A stretch of DNA of 45,386 bases from an uncultured Roseovarius sp. (lineage in GTDB: Bacteria; Pseudomonadota; Alphaproteobacteria; Rhodobacterales; Rhodobacteraceae), in NCBI RefSeq assembly GCF_913054395.1, contig NZ_CAJXIP010000016.1, forward strand, positions 1 through 45,386, in the 5' to 3' direction. Below the pieces are notes generated by a model. That model worked only from the letters and a program-made list of their open reading frames with translations. It was not told the DNA's origin and did not search any database. A program made the position numbers and the translations under genes. Shown piece after piece: positions 33,303-42,232 of this stretch; the first letter of the stretch is position 1; every line of letters starts with the position of its first letter.

Positions 33303-34169
33303 ATGTCAGTCGAAGCCCGAGAGGCAAGGCAACCTTGGATTTTGCTGTCACCGGCGCTTGGCGCGGTGGCGCTTTTGTTGTTCGTGCCGCTAGTGTTCAT
33401 CGTGGTCTATTCGTTCTGGCTCCGGACCTCGACAGGGGCGGATCAGGTCGGGTTCTACCTTGAGAACTGGCAAGAGGTTCTGAGCGATGCATTTTACCGC
33501 GACATCCTGCTGAACACGCTGAAGATCGCCTCGATCACCACGGTGGTCTGTGCCTTGATGGGTTATCCGGCGGCTTATTTCATTGCCCGTTCAAGCGGCA
33601 ACAAGGCGATCTTGCTTTTGCTTTTGATGCTGCCGTTCTGGATCAGCTATATCATCCGCACGATGAGCTGGATCAACATCCTTGGCGTGTCGGGGGCGTT
33701 CAACACCTTCATGCTCTGGATCGGGATCATAGATGAGCCGCTCCAGATGCTTTACAACCAGACGACGGTGATCCTCGGACTGGTGCATTTTCTTCTGCCC
33801 TTCATGGTGCTGAACGTCTTTGTAAGTCTCGATGGCATCGACACCAATCTTGAGGATGCCGCGAATTCGCTTGGGGCCACCCGCTGGCAGGCGTTCGTGC
33901 AGGTCACCCTGCCGCTGTCGCTTCCGGGTCTGGCGGCGGGCGGGTTGCTGTGTTTCGTTCTTGGGGCGGGCACCTATATCACGCCGCTCGTGCTTGGCGG
34001 GCCTAGGGATGCGATGTTTGCAAACCTCGTGTTCGAGGCGATCATCACCCAGCTCAACTGGCCGCTTGGCAGCGCGCTTAGCCTGATGCTTCTGGCGGTA
34101 CTTGGTGCGCTGGTTCTTATCTACAATCGCTATCTTGGCATGGCACAGCTTATGAAGGGGCTTGGCTGA
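33303..34169 (+). CDS. Polyamine-type ABC permease (PotB-like)
   Basis: A 288-residue permease with six hydrophobic segments; LPFWISYIIRTMSWINILG is the PotB/PotH hallmark, and EDAANSLGATRWQAFVQVTLP is the coupling loop. I chose ATG 33303 (SD AGGA 6 bases upstream) rather than an upstream TTG. It overlaps the next permease by one base (TGATG). Confidence 0.9.
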   Translation: MSVEAREARQPWILLSPALGAVALLLFVPLVFIVVYSFWLRTSTGADQVGFYLENWQEVLSDAFYRDILLNTLKIASITTVVCALMGYPAAYFIARSSGNKAILLLLLMLPFWISYIIRTMSWINILGVSGAFNTFMLWIGIIDEPLQMLYNQTTVILGLVHFLLPFMVLNVFVSLDGIDTNLEDAANSLGATRWQAFVQVTLPLSLPGLAAGGLLCFVLGAGTYITPLVLGGPRDAMFANLVFEAIITQLNWPLGSALSLMLLAVLGALVLIYNRYLGMAQLMKGLG

Positions 34170-34972
34170 TGGCGGCTAAAACCAACACGGGCTGGCACCT
34201 GATCCGGATTTGGGCGATTGCGGTTTACGTTTTCATGTTCCTGCCGGTGGCGGTCGTGGTCTTGCTAAGCTTCAACGCAAGCCAGTTCGGCAGCTTTCCG
34301 ATGACCGGGTTTTCGTTTCGCTGGTTTGCCGAACTGGCGCAGAACGAGGCGATCCTGCGCGCCTTTCGCACCTCGATGATCCTTGGCGCGCTGACGGCGC
34401 TGTTTTCGACCACGCTTGGGGTTTTGGCCAGCCTCGCGCTGGTGCGTTACAATGTGCCGGGCCGCAACATGATCACCACCATGCTGATCGCACCGATCCT
34501 CGTGCCGGAAGTGGTGCTTGCGGTGGCGCTCTTGTTGTTTCTCAACTTTCTCGGCCTGCCCAAGAGTTTCCCGCTTTTGCTGGCCGGGCATGTGATCTTT
34601 ACGCTTCCTTTCGTGATTTTGGTGGTGCAGGCCCGCCTCGTCAGCATCAAGCGCGATATCGAAGAGGCCGCGCTTAGCCTTGGCGCCAGCCCGCGCCAGA
34701 CGTTTTTTGAAATCACCCTGCCGTTGATGATGCCTGCGGTGCTGGCCGGGGGGCTGTTTGCCTTCACGATAAGTTTTGACGACATCACCGGCACGCTGTT
34801 CTGGAAACCCGGCGGGGTGGAAACCGTGCCGACACAGATTTTCGCCATGCTGCGCAATTCCATCAGCCCCGAAATCAACGCTTTGGGTACGGTCATGATC
34901 TTCATGACCGTGGGCCTGCCCCTGCTTGGGCTGGCGATTGCGCGCAGGGTGGCAAGCAAGGGCGGCACCTGA
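34169..34972 (+). CDS. Polyamine-type ABC permease (PotC-like)
   Basis: A 267-residue permease with six hydrophobic segments; SFNASQFGSFPMTGFSFRWF and EEAALSLGASPRQTFFEITL match PotC/PotI-type permeases. Partner of the upstream PotB-like protein in the inner membrane. Confidence 0.9.
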   Translation: MAAKTNTGWHLIRIWAIAVYVFMFLPVAVVVLLSFNASQFGSFPMTGFSFRWFAELAQNEAILRAFRTSMILGALTALFSTTLGVLASLALVRYNVPGRNMITTMLIAPILVPEVVLAVALLLFLNFLGLPKSFPLLLAGHVIFTLPFVILVVQARLVSIKRDIEEAALSLGASPRQTFFEITLPLMMPAVLAGGLFAFTISFDDITGTLFWKPGGVETVPTQIFAMLRNSISPEINALGTVMIFMTVGLPLLGLAIARRVASKGGT

Positions 34973-35017
34973 GAACCGCCCGAACAGATGAAGACCCCAG
35001 TCAACAAGGAGATGAAA

Positions 35018-36172
35018 ATGACCAAGAAAATGGACAACACGACCCGCTACGAGCGCATGCGCGAGCGGTACATGAACGGCGATCTGGACCGGCGCAGCTT
35101 TCTCGGGCTGATCGGGGCGGCGGGCCTTGCTTATGGTGTGCAAACGCCCTTTGCCAAATATGCCAGTGCCCAGACCGTATCGCAGGTGCGCTTTGACGGT
35201 TGGGGCGGTGTCGTGTCCGAGGCCTTCCGCAAGCACGCCTTTGACCCCTATACCGCCGCGACCGGCATCAACGTGGTCGATGGCACCTTTGGTGGCCCCG
35301 ATGAATATATCAGCCGCATCAAGGCAAGCCAGGAAGGCGAATACAACATCGCCCACCTGTCGGGCGTGTTCGATTATGCGCGCTATCACAACCTCGGCTT
35401 TTCCAGTGTGCTGAACGAGGACAATATCCCGAACCTGAAATTCGTCATCCCCAAGCTGGTCGATGTGTTCCGCAAGGTGACGGATGGCAAGCTGTCCTGC
35501 GTGCCTTATGACTATGGCACCACGGGCCTGGCCTATAACCGCAAGTATATCTCGGATGACGAGATGAAGGAAAAAGGCGCCAAGATCCTGATCGACGAGA
35601 CCCACAAAGGCAAGATTGCCGGCTGGGGCGATTGGCGCACGCGGATCTGGTTTGGTTCGCTGCAAACCGGGCAGGATCCGAACGGCGCCACCGATATGGA
35701 TGCGGTATGGGATGCGGTCCGCACGCATCGTGATCTTTCGCTGAAATACTGGGGCTCGGGCGCCGAATTGATGAGCCTGCTTGCCGAAGAGGAAATCCAT
35801 GTGACCGAAGCCTGGTCCGGCCGGATCTTTGCACTTCAGGAGCAAGGCCATGACATCGGCTATATGGATCCGCCCAACGGCTATGGCTGGCAGGAATGCC
35901 TGTTCGTGATCAAGGGAAGCCCGATGGAGGCCTGTGAAGAACTGTTGAACTTCATGCTTGATCCGGCGACTTCGATTGCGGTGGCGGAAGGTCAGAACTA
36001 TCCACCCGCGCTTGACCCGACCAAGGTCGATCTCGGCGCCAAGATCCCGACGCTGCCGGCCTTTGATCCGACCGGCACGCTTGAGAACCTGACCTTTGCC
36101 GATCCGGCCTATTGGAACGAGCATGAACAGGAATGGACCAAGACCTTTGGCCGCGTCCAGAAGGGCTATTAA
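35018..36172 (+). CDS. Tat-exported polyamine-type substrate-binding protein (PotD-like)
   Basis: A 384-residue protein with a twin-arginine signal (DRRSFLGLIGAAGLAYG). The mature part has PotD/PotF-like features: VRFDGWGGVVSEAFRKHAF, GGPDEYISRIKASQEG, SCVPYDYGTTGLAYN and LLNFMLDPATSIAVAEG. ATG 35018 was chosen for SD AAGGAG 6 bases upstream. The periplasmic ligand is probably a polyamine or related amino compound, as the downstream enzymes suggest. A strong hairpin follows the gene. Confidence 0.87.
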   Translation: MTKKMDNTTRYERMRERYMNGDLDRRSFLGLIGAAGLAYGVQTPFAKYASAQTVSQVRFDGWGGVVSEAFRKHAFDPYTAATGINVVDGTFGGPDEYISRIKASQEGEYNIAHLSGVFDYARYHNLGFSSVLNEDNIPNLKFVIPKLVDVFRKVTDGKLSCVPYDYGTTGLAYNRKYISDDEMKEKGAKILIDETHKGKIAGWGDWRTRIWFGSLQTGQDPNGATDMDAVWDAVRTHRDLSLKYWGSGAELMSLLAEEEIHVTEAWSGRIFALQEQGHDIGYMDPPNGYGWQECLFVIKGSPMEACEELLNFMLDPATSIAVAEGQNYPPALDPTKVDLGAKIPTLPAFDPTGTLENLTFADPAYWNEHEQEWTKTFGRVQKGY

Positions 36173-36191
36173 GCCCGGCCTGTCCTTGTCT

Positions 36192-36210
36192 GCCCCGGTA
36201 GTACCGGGGC
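36192..36210 (+). terminator. Stem-loop after the PotD-like gene (intra-operon)
   Basis: GCCCCGGT-AGT-ACCGGGGC, a perfect 8-bp stem, 20 bases after the binding-protein stop; a T5 run comes 9 bases later. It probably reduces read-through or protects the upstream mRNA, so more binding protein is made than ATPase. Confidence 0.5.
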
Positions 36211-36247
36211 GGACCACCATTTTTCCGCCCGCCCAAGGAGGCCGCCA

Positions 36248-37321
36248 ATGAGCGCCGTCACCCTGAAAAACATCGTCAAACGGTTTGGCGGCTTTACCGC
36301 CGTTCACGAGACCTCGCTTGAGATACCCGAAGGGGCGTTCGTGACGCTTCTGGGGCCGTCGGGCTGTGGCAAGACCACCAATCTGCGGATGATCGCGGGG
36401 CTTCTTGACCCGACCGAAGGCGAAATCCTGATCGGTGACAAGCGGGTCAACGACGTGCCGATCCATAAGCGTAATCTTGGGCTGGTGTTTCAGAACTATG
36501 CCCTGTTCCCGCATAAGACCGTGGCCGAGAATGTAGCCTTTGGCCTCAGGTACCGCGATGTGCCGGGCGCCGATATTACGGCCAAGGTCAAGGCCGCGCT
36601 GGAACTGGTACAGTTGCCGGATGTTGGCCACCGCTATCCCAAGGAATTGTCAGGCGGCCAGCAACAGCGCATCGCGCTTGCCCGTGCCATCGTGATCGAG
36701 CCGGATGTTCTTTTGCTTGACGAGCCGCTGTCGGCGCTTGATGCCAACCTGCGCGAGGATATGCGCGTGGAACTCAAGCGCATTCAGGAACGCATCGGCG
36801 TGACGACTGTCTTTGTGACCCATGACCAGTCCGAGGCGCTCGCCATGTCCGACTTTATTGTCGTAATGTCCGAGGGGCGCGTTGAACAGGTTGGCAAGCC
36901 GGAAGAGGTTTACAACACGCCTGCCTCTGAATTCGTGGCAAATTTCCTTGGCGCGTCGAATATTTTCGGGGCCACCTGTACCACGCTCGGCGGGTCGGCG
37001 GTGGGGATCGAGGCCCCCGTTTTCGGGGGCATGGATATTCCGGCCGAAAAGGCGCCCAATCTCAAATCCAAGGGCGCGGCCAAGCTTGTGGTGCGCGCCG
37101 AAAAGCTCTTGCTGTCGAAATCGGCGGCGCCCAAGGGGGTCATTTCGGTCCCTGCCAAGGTCGAAACCGTCGATTATCAGGGCCAGGCCGTGCGCTATTT
37201 CGTGCGCGCGGGCGAGACCCAGTTACAGGCCATCAACATGATCGACGACCACCCCTTTGCCGTCGGCGACGATGTTCATCTCCACCTTCGCCCGCAAGAT
37301 TGCGCGGCGCTTCCGGGATAA
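36248..37321 (+). CDS. Polyamine-type ABC ATP-binding protein (PotA-like)
   Basis: A 357-residue ATPase: Walker A GPSGCGKTT (residues 37-45), signature LSGGQQQRIALARA, Walker B LLLDEPLSALDANL, H-loop VTHDQSEALAMSD, and a TOBE domain at the C-terminus. SD AAGGAGG is present. It completes the transporter and leads into the enzyme genes, 4 bases before the aminotransferase. Confidence 0.92.
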   Translation: MSAVTLKNIVKRFGGFTAVHETSLEIPEGAFVTLLGPSGCGKTTNLRMIAGLLDPTEGEILIGDKRVNDVPIHKRNLGLVFQNYALFPHKTVAENVAFGLRYRDVPGADITAKVKAALELVQLPDVGHRYPKELSGGQQQRIALARAIVIEPDVLLLDEPLSALDANLREDMRVELKRIQERIGVTTVFVTHDQSEALAMSDFIVVMSEGRVEQVGKPEEVYNTPASEFVANFLGASNIFGATCTTLGGSAVGIEAPVFGGMDIPAEKAPNLKSKGAAKLVVRAEKLLLSKSAAPKGVISVPAKVETVDYQGQAVRYFVRAGETQLQAINMIDDHPFAVGDDVHLHLRPQDCAALPG

Positions 37322-37325
37322 GACC

Positions 37326-38678
37326 ATGAGTGCTAAACCGAGCCATCTTTTTTATCAGGGCAGAGAGCGTAAACCGGTGCTGGATCAGGCGCGCGGCGTT
37401 TACATGTGGGACGTCGATGGCAAGCGCTATCTTGACGGGTCGTCCGGCGCGATGGTTTGCAACATCGGCCATTCCAACGAGAACGTGCTGGAGGCAATGC
37501 GCCGCCAGATGGAGAAATCGACCTTTGGCTATCGGCTTCATTTTGAAACCGAGGCCTCGGAAAAGCTGGCGTCGAAAACTGCGGCGCTGACGCCCGAGGG
37601 TCTCAATAAGGTGTTTTTTGTTTCCGGCGGCTCCGAAGCGGTGGAAAGCGCGATCAAGCTGGCCCGGCAGTATGCGTTGGCCGTTGGCGAGGGCAGCCGC
37701 TGGAAGGTGATTTCGCGCAGTCCAAGCTATCATGGCTGCACCCTCGGGGCACTTTCGATCACCGGCTATGCGCCGCTTACCCGCCCGTTCGAGCCAATGA
37801 TGCAGATGATGCCGAAAGTGCCCGCGCCGCGCGCTTATCTTGACGGGCTCGACCCTGACGACATCGCCACCGGGCATCACTATGCCAATATGCTTGAGGC
37901 GCAGATTCTGACCGAGGGGCCGGACTCGGTGCTTGCCTTTATCGTCGAGCCGGTCGGCGGCGCCTCGACCGGTGCGCTTGTGCCGCCGCGCGGATATATG
38001 GAGCGGGTGCAAGAGATTTGCCGTCAGTACGGCGTGTTGCTGATCCTTGACGAGGTCATGACCGGCGCCGGGCGCACGGGTAAATTCCTGGCCTCGGAAC
38101 ATTGGGATCTTGCACCCGATATCATGGTCATGTCGAAAGGCTTTGCCGCCGGTTACATGCCGCTTGGCGGGATGGTCGCACATGAGCGGCTGGTCGAGCC
38201 GGTGCTTGACGCGGGCGGCTTTTTGCACGGGTTCACCTATGCCGGCAATCCATTGGCCTGCGCCGCCGGTCTTGCCGTGATCGACGAGATCGAGCGCTTG
38301 GGACTGGTACAGAACGCGGCCGCGATGGGAGAGAGGTTGCTGGACCGGCTGCGCGGGCTGATGGATCGCCATGCGATCATTGGCGATGTGCGCGGCATGG
38401 GCCTTTTGACGGCCTTCGAATTCATGTCGGACCGTGCCACCAAGGCCCCCCTGCCGAAAGAATTGCGCGCCTTTGACCGCTTTGTGCAGATCGCCTATGA
38501 CAAGGGCCTGATTGTCTATTCGCGCCGCACGCGCGATGGCGTCGAAGGGGATCACATCCTTGTCTGCCCGCCGATGATCGTGAATGAAACCCACCTGGAC
38601 GAGATCACCGAAATGCTGGATGCCGCGCTTGTGCAATTCACCGCCGAAATTCGCCCCAGCCTCGACAAGATCGCGTAA
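37326..38678 (+). CDS. Class III PLP-dependent aminotransferase
   Basis: A 450-residue fold-type I enzyme. Cofactor features are SGGSEAVESAIKLARQ (phosphate-binding), SPSYHGCTLGALS, LILDEVMTGAGRTG (Asp to the pyridine nitrogen) and VMSKGFAAGYMPLGG (Schiff-base lysine). It is typical of omega-aminotransferases acting on polyamines, beta-alanine or other omega/beta-amino acids. Next to a polyamine-type transporter and a beta-keto acid cleavage enzyme, it may form an aminoaldehyde or a keto acid from the imported compound. Start MSAKPSH was chosen as it follows the ATPase stop; SD is weak (GGGAT). Confidence 0.9.
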   Translation: MSAKPSHLFYQGRERKPVLDQARGVYMWDVDGKRYLDGSSGAMVCNIGHSNENVLEAMRRQMEKSTFGYRLHFETEASEKLASKTAALTPEGLNKVFFVSGGSEAVESAIKLARQYALAVGEGSRWKVISRSPSYHGCTLGALSITGYAPLTRPFEPMMQMMPKVPAPRAYLDGLDPDDIATGHHYANMLEAQILTEGPDSVLAFIVEPVGGASTGALVPPRGYMERVQEICRQYGVLLILDEVMTGAGRTGKFLASEHWDLAPDIMVMSKGFAAGYMPLGGMVAHERLVEPVLDAGGFLHGFTYAGNPLACAAGLAVIDEIERLGLVQNAAAMGERLLDRLRGLMDRHAIIGDVRGMGLLTAFEFMSDRATKAPLPKELRAFDRFVQIAYDKGLIVYSRRTRDGVEGDHILVCPPMIVNETHLDEITEMLDAALVQFTAEIRPSLDKIA

Positions 38679-38687
38679 GGGGCGGGC

Positions 38688-39614
38688 ATGCGCGAGATCA
38701 TCATCACCTGTGCCCTGACCGGCTCTATCCACACGCCGAGCATGTCGCCACATTTGCCGGTCACGGCGGATGAGATCACGGCGGCGGGTCTTGGCGCAGC
38801 TGAGGCGGGGGCGGCGATCCTGCACCTGCATGCGCGTGATCCCGAGACCGGCAAACCCTCGGCCGAACCCGATCATTTCAGGGGGTTCCTGCCCCGTCTG
38901 AAACAGGCGAGCGATGCAGTGCTCAACCTCTCGACCGGCGGCAGCGCGGTGATGACGCTTGATCAACGGCTGGCCGCGCCGAAACAGGCCGAGCCGGAAA
39001 TGGCCTCGCTCAACATGGGCACGATGAATTTCGCGCTCTACCCGATGGCCGAGCGGATTTCGGACTGGAAATACGATTGGGAAAAGCCGTTCCTAGAGGG
39101 GTCAGACGACCTTGTCTTCAAGAACACCCCGCGCGATATCGCCCGTATCCTGACCGAGCTTGGCCAAGAGCGCGGCGCGCGCTTTGAATTCGAATGCTAT
39201 GACCTCAGCCACCTTTACATGTTGCGCCATTTTGCCGATCGCGGGCTGATCAAGGCCCCGTTCTTCGTTCAGTTCGTGTTCGGCGTCTTGGGCGGCATGG
39301 GGCCGGACCCCGAGAACCTGACCCATATGGTGCGCATCGCGGACAAACTTTTTGGCGAAGAGTACATGTTTTCGGTTCTTGCGGCGGGACGTCATCAGAT
39401 GCCGCTAATCACCATGTCGGCAGCCATGGGCGGGCATGTGCGCGTCGGCCTTGAAGACAGCCTGACCATCGCGCGTGGCACTCTGGCGCAGAGCAACGCC
39501 GAACAGGTTTCCAAGATCCGCGACATCGTCGAGGCCCTGGGGCGTACCGTTGCCACACCCGATCAGGCACGCGCAATTCTGGGCCTCAAGGGCGCGGACA
39601 AGACGGCGATCTGA
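38688..39614 (+). CDS. Beta-keto acid cleavage enzyme (BKACE, DUF849)
   Basis: A 308-residue TIM-barrel enzyme of the Kce family. Zinc ligands are H46 and H48 (LHLHAR) and E256 (GGHVRVGLED); S82-T83 (LSTGG) are also kept. BKACEs condense a beta-keto acid with acetyl-CoA, giving acetoacetate and a CoA ester. The residue aligned with Glu14 of Kce, thought to bind the substrate amino group, is Ile14 here (TGSIHTP), so the substrate probably lacks that positive charge. Only 9 bases from the aminotransferase. Confidence 0.9.
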   Translation: MREIIITCALTGSIHTPSMSPHLPVTADEITAAGLGAAEAGAAILHLHARDPETGKPSAEPDHFRGFLPRLKQASDAVLNLSTGGSAVMTLDQRLAAPKQAEPEMASLNMGTMNFALYPMAERISDWKYDWEKPFLEGSDDLVFKNTPRDIARILTELGQERGARFEFECYDLSHLYMLRHFADRGLIKAPFFVQFVFGVLGGMGPDPENLTHMVRIADKLFGEEYMFSVLAAGRHQMPLITMSAAMGGHVRVGLEDSLTIARGTLAQSNAEQVSKIRDIVEALGRTVATPDQARAILGLKGADKTAI

Positions 39615-39617
39615 AGG

Positions 39618-40106
39618 ATGGGAAAAATCGAGTTTCGCCCGGTCGAAAGTGCCGATGACCTGGACCTGTTGGACGAGGCCTTGCGCGCGCTCAGCGTCGA
39701 GCTGGGCGACGAGCATCTTGCCGACAAAGGTGCGTTGCGCGGGGGAATATTCGGGCCGGTGCCCTCGGCCTATGGCCTCTTGGCCCTAAGCGGCGGCAAG
39801 TTGATGGGCGCCGCCCTGTTCAGCCCGGTGTTTTCCACCGCACGCGGCGCGGCGGGGGTTTATGTCTCTGACCTCTGGATCGCCGAGGCGGCGCGCGGAC
39901 GCAAACTTGGCGCGGGCGTACTGGCCGAGGTCGCCAAACGCACGGGCCTGCTCTGGGGGGCGAAGTGGATGACCCTTGCCGTTTATGCCCATAGCACCGC
40001 CTCGCGCCGGTTCTACACGCGCCTCGGTTTCGAGGCACAAAAAAATGCCACGACCATGCGCCTGTCACGGGACGCGATGCAACGACTGATGAGGAATGTG
40101 CAATGA
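39618..40106 (+). CDS. GNAT-family N-acetyltransferase
   Basis: A 162-residue GNAT protein with acetyl-CoA motif A (VSDLWIAEAARGRKLGAGVL) and a C-terminal ASRRFYTRLGFEAQ segment. Likely acetylates an amine, possibly a polyamine or an intermediate of this operon. It overlaps the deacetylase gene by 4 bases (ATGA). The pair of an acetylase and a deacetylase in one transcript is striking. Confidence 0.85.
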   Translation: MGKIEFRPVESADDLDLLDEALRALSVELGDEHLADKGALRGGIFGPVPSAYGLLALSGGKLMGAALFSPVFSTARGAAGVYVSDLWIAEAARGRKLGAGVLAEVAKRTGLLWGAKWMTLAVYAHSTASRRFYTRLGFEAQKNATTMRLSRDAMQRLMRNVQ

Positions 40107-41125
40107 AGGCCATTTTCGACGACCGCCAATGGCACCATGATCCGAAACATTTCATGGCCAACGGCAAGGTCCTGCCCAGCCCGGAACAGCCCGAGCGGAT
40201 CACCCGCCTGCATCATGGCGCCGAGGCGGCAGGGTGCGAATTCATCGCGCCCAAAGATGCCGGGCTTGGCCCGATTGCGGCGCTGCATTCTCCGGAATAC
40301 GTGAGCTTTCTTCAGAATATCTATACCCGCTGGCAGCGGATCGAGGGCGCGGGCGAAGAGGTGATCCCGAACATCCACCCCGCCAACCGATCCGATAATT
40401 ACCCGAAATCCGCCGTCGGGCAGGCGGGCTATCATCAGGCCGACACGGCCTGTCCGATTGGCCAAGGCACATGGGAGGCCGCTTATTGGTCGGCGCAATC
40501 GGCGGTGACCGGCGCCGATCTTTTGGCGGATGGGGCGCGGGCGGGCTATGCGCTTTGCCGCCCGCCGGGGCATCACGCTTACGGCGATCTGGCGGGGGGA
40601 TTTTGTTTTCTCAACAACGCCGGGATTGCGGCCGAGCGGCTTCGCGCCAAGGGGTTGCGGGCCGCCATTCTCGATGTTGATGTACATCACGGCAACGGCA
40701 CACAGGGTATTTTCTATGACCGCGACGATGTACTGACCGTGTCGATCCATGCCGATCCCGCGCGGTTCTATCCGTTCTTCTGGGGGCATGCCACGGAACG
40801 CGGGGCGGGGCGGGGCATTGGCTATAATCTCAACCTGCCGCTGGCGCGGGGCACCGGCGATGATGCCTATCTCAAGGTGCTCGATACTGCGCTTGAGAGG
40901 GTGGCCGCCTTTGGGGCCGATGTGGTTGTGGTCGCACTTGGGCTTGATGCATACGAGGGCGACCCGTTCAAGGGGCTGGCGATCACGACGCCGGGGTTCG
41001 GCCGTATCGGCGCGGCGATTGCGGGTCTCGGCCTGCCGACGCTTTTCGTGCAGGAGGGCGGCTATCTCTGTGCCGAATTGGGCGAGAACCTGACCAGCAC
41101 CTTGACCGGGTTTGAAGGGGCATGA
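40103..41125 (+). CDS. Histone-deacetylase-like acetylpolyamine amidohydrolase
   Basis: A 340-residue zinc amidohydrolase. Catalytic HH at 157-158 (RPPGHHAYGD), zinc ligands D193 and H195 (DVDVHHGNGTQ) and D282 (LGLDAYEGDPF), and a late EGGY. The N-terminal segment and size match bacterial acetylpolyamine amidohydrolases rather than AcuC-type HDACs. It should release acetate (or another acyl group) from an acylated amine in the cytoplasm. It overlaps both neighbours by 4 bases. Confidence 0.88.
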   Translation: MKAIFDDRQWHHDPKHFMANGKVLPSPEQPERITRLHHGAEAAGCEFIAPKDAGLGPIAALHSPEYVSFLQNIYTRWQRIEGAGEEVIPNIHPANRSDNYPKSAVGQAGYHQADTACPIGQGTWEAAYWSAQSAVTGADLLADGARAGYALCRPPGHHAYGDLAGGFCFLNNAGIAAERLRAKGLRAAILDVDVHHGNGTQGIFYDRDDVLTVSIHADPARFYPFFWGHATERGAGRGIGYNLNLPLARGTGDDAYLKVLDTALERVAAFGADVVVVALGLDAYEGDPFKGLAITTPGFGRIGAAIAGLGLPTLFVQEGGYLCAELGENLTSTLTGFEGA

Positions 41126-42225
41126 CCCGGCCTGACATCATCGTGATCGGCGGCGGAATCGCCGGGGTCAGTGCCGCAGCAGAGCTTGCACGCGGCGGGG
41201 CGCGGGTGACCTTGCTGGAGGGCGAGGCGCAGCTTGGCTATCACTCGACCGGGCGGTCGGCGGCGATATTCATCCGCAACTATGGCAATGCCACCCTGCG
41301 TGCGCTGAATGCCGCCGCCGAGCCGGTCTTTGAAAATCCCGGCGATATTTGCGAGGGTCCGCTGCTTAGCCCGCGTGGCGAGTTGTTGATCGCCAGCGAG
41401 GAAGAATTGCCGGTGCTTGAGGCCTATCTTGACGGCTCTAACGGGATCGAGCGCCTGACCGGGGCAGAGGCGGCAGAGATAGTGCCGATCCTGCGTGCCG
41501 ACCGGATCGCCGGGGCCATGATCGAACACGGCGCACAGGGCATTGATGTGGACCTGATGCTTCAGGGCTATGCCCGGCTTTTGCGCGCACATTCGGGCCA
41601 GATTGTCACCCGCGCTCAGGTCGGCGATATCCGCCATGACGGGACACTCTGGCAGGTTGAAACCCCGCAGGGCACATTTGCCGCGCCGATCATTGTGAAC
41701 GCCGCCGGGGCTTGGGCCGATGAGGTGGCAAAGCGCGCGGGCACGGCACAGGTGGGCCTGCAACCGATGCGCCGCTCGGCGGCGATCATCCCCGCGCCCG
41801 AGGGGTATGAGTGCGAGACCTGGCCGATTTTCGGGTCTATCGCCGAGACATGGTATGCCAAGCCGGAGGCAGGCAAACTGATGGTGTCACCCGCCGATGA
41901 AGACCCGGTCGATCCACATGATGCCTGGGCCGATGACATGGTTCTGGCCGAGGGGCTCCACCGGTTTGAACAGGCGGTCACGGTGCCGGTCACGCGGGTA
42001 GAACACAGCTGGGCCGGTTTGCGCAGCTTTGTTGCGGATCGCACACCGGTGACGGGGTTTGCGCCCGGAAAGCCGGGTTTTTTCTGGCTGGCGGGGCAGG
42101 GGGGGTACGGGGTTCAGACCGCGCCCGCGCTGTCGCGGCTGACAGCGGCGCTTGTGCTTGGGCAAAGCCCTGAGCTTGCACCAGAGGTGATCGCGGCGCT
42201 GTCACCAGAGCGGTTTGCGACGTGA
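41122..42225 (+). CDS. FAD-dependent amine/amino-acid oxidoreductase (DAO family)
   Basis: A 367-residue DAO/GlpO-like flavoprotein. The dinucleotide motif is IIVIGGGIAGVSAAAELA followed by VTLLEGE; STGRSAA and NAAGAWADEVA are family landmarks, and the C-terminal WLAGQGGYGVQTAPA closes the FAD site. It probably oxidises an amine or N-substituted amino acid from the pathway. It ends the operon, 7 bases from the convergent GntR gene. Confidence 0.88.
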   Translation: MTRPDIIVIGGGIAGVSAAAELARGGARVTLLEGEAQLGYHSTGRSAAIFIRNYGNATLRALNAAAEPVFENPGDICEGPLLSPRGELLIASEEELPVLEAYLDGSNGIERLTGAEAAEIVPILRADRIAGAMIEHGAQGIDVDLMLQGYARLLRAHSGQIVTRAQVGDIRHDGTLWQVETPQGTFAAPIIVNAAGAWADEVAKRAGTAQVGLQPMRRSAAIIPAPEGYECETWPIFGSIAETWYAKPEAGKLMVSPADEDPVDPHDAWADDMVLAEGLHRFEQAVTVPVTRVEHSWAGLRSFVADRTPVTGFAPGKPGFFWLAGQGGYGVQTAPALSRLTAALVLGQSPELAPEVIAALSPERFAT

Positions 42226-42232
42226 TGTCGGC

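Noticed and set aside
34265-36631. 788-codon open frame antisense to the PotC/PotD/PotA-like genes
   Set aside because: Overlaps three convincing transporter genes; composition is His/Gln/Arg-rich with no motif.
37233-38966. 577-codon open frame antisense to the aminotransferase
   Set aside because: The sense strand has all PLP-enzyme motifs; the antisense product has none.
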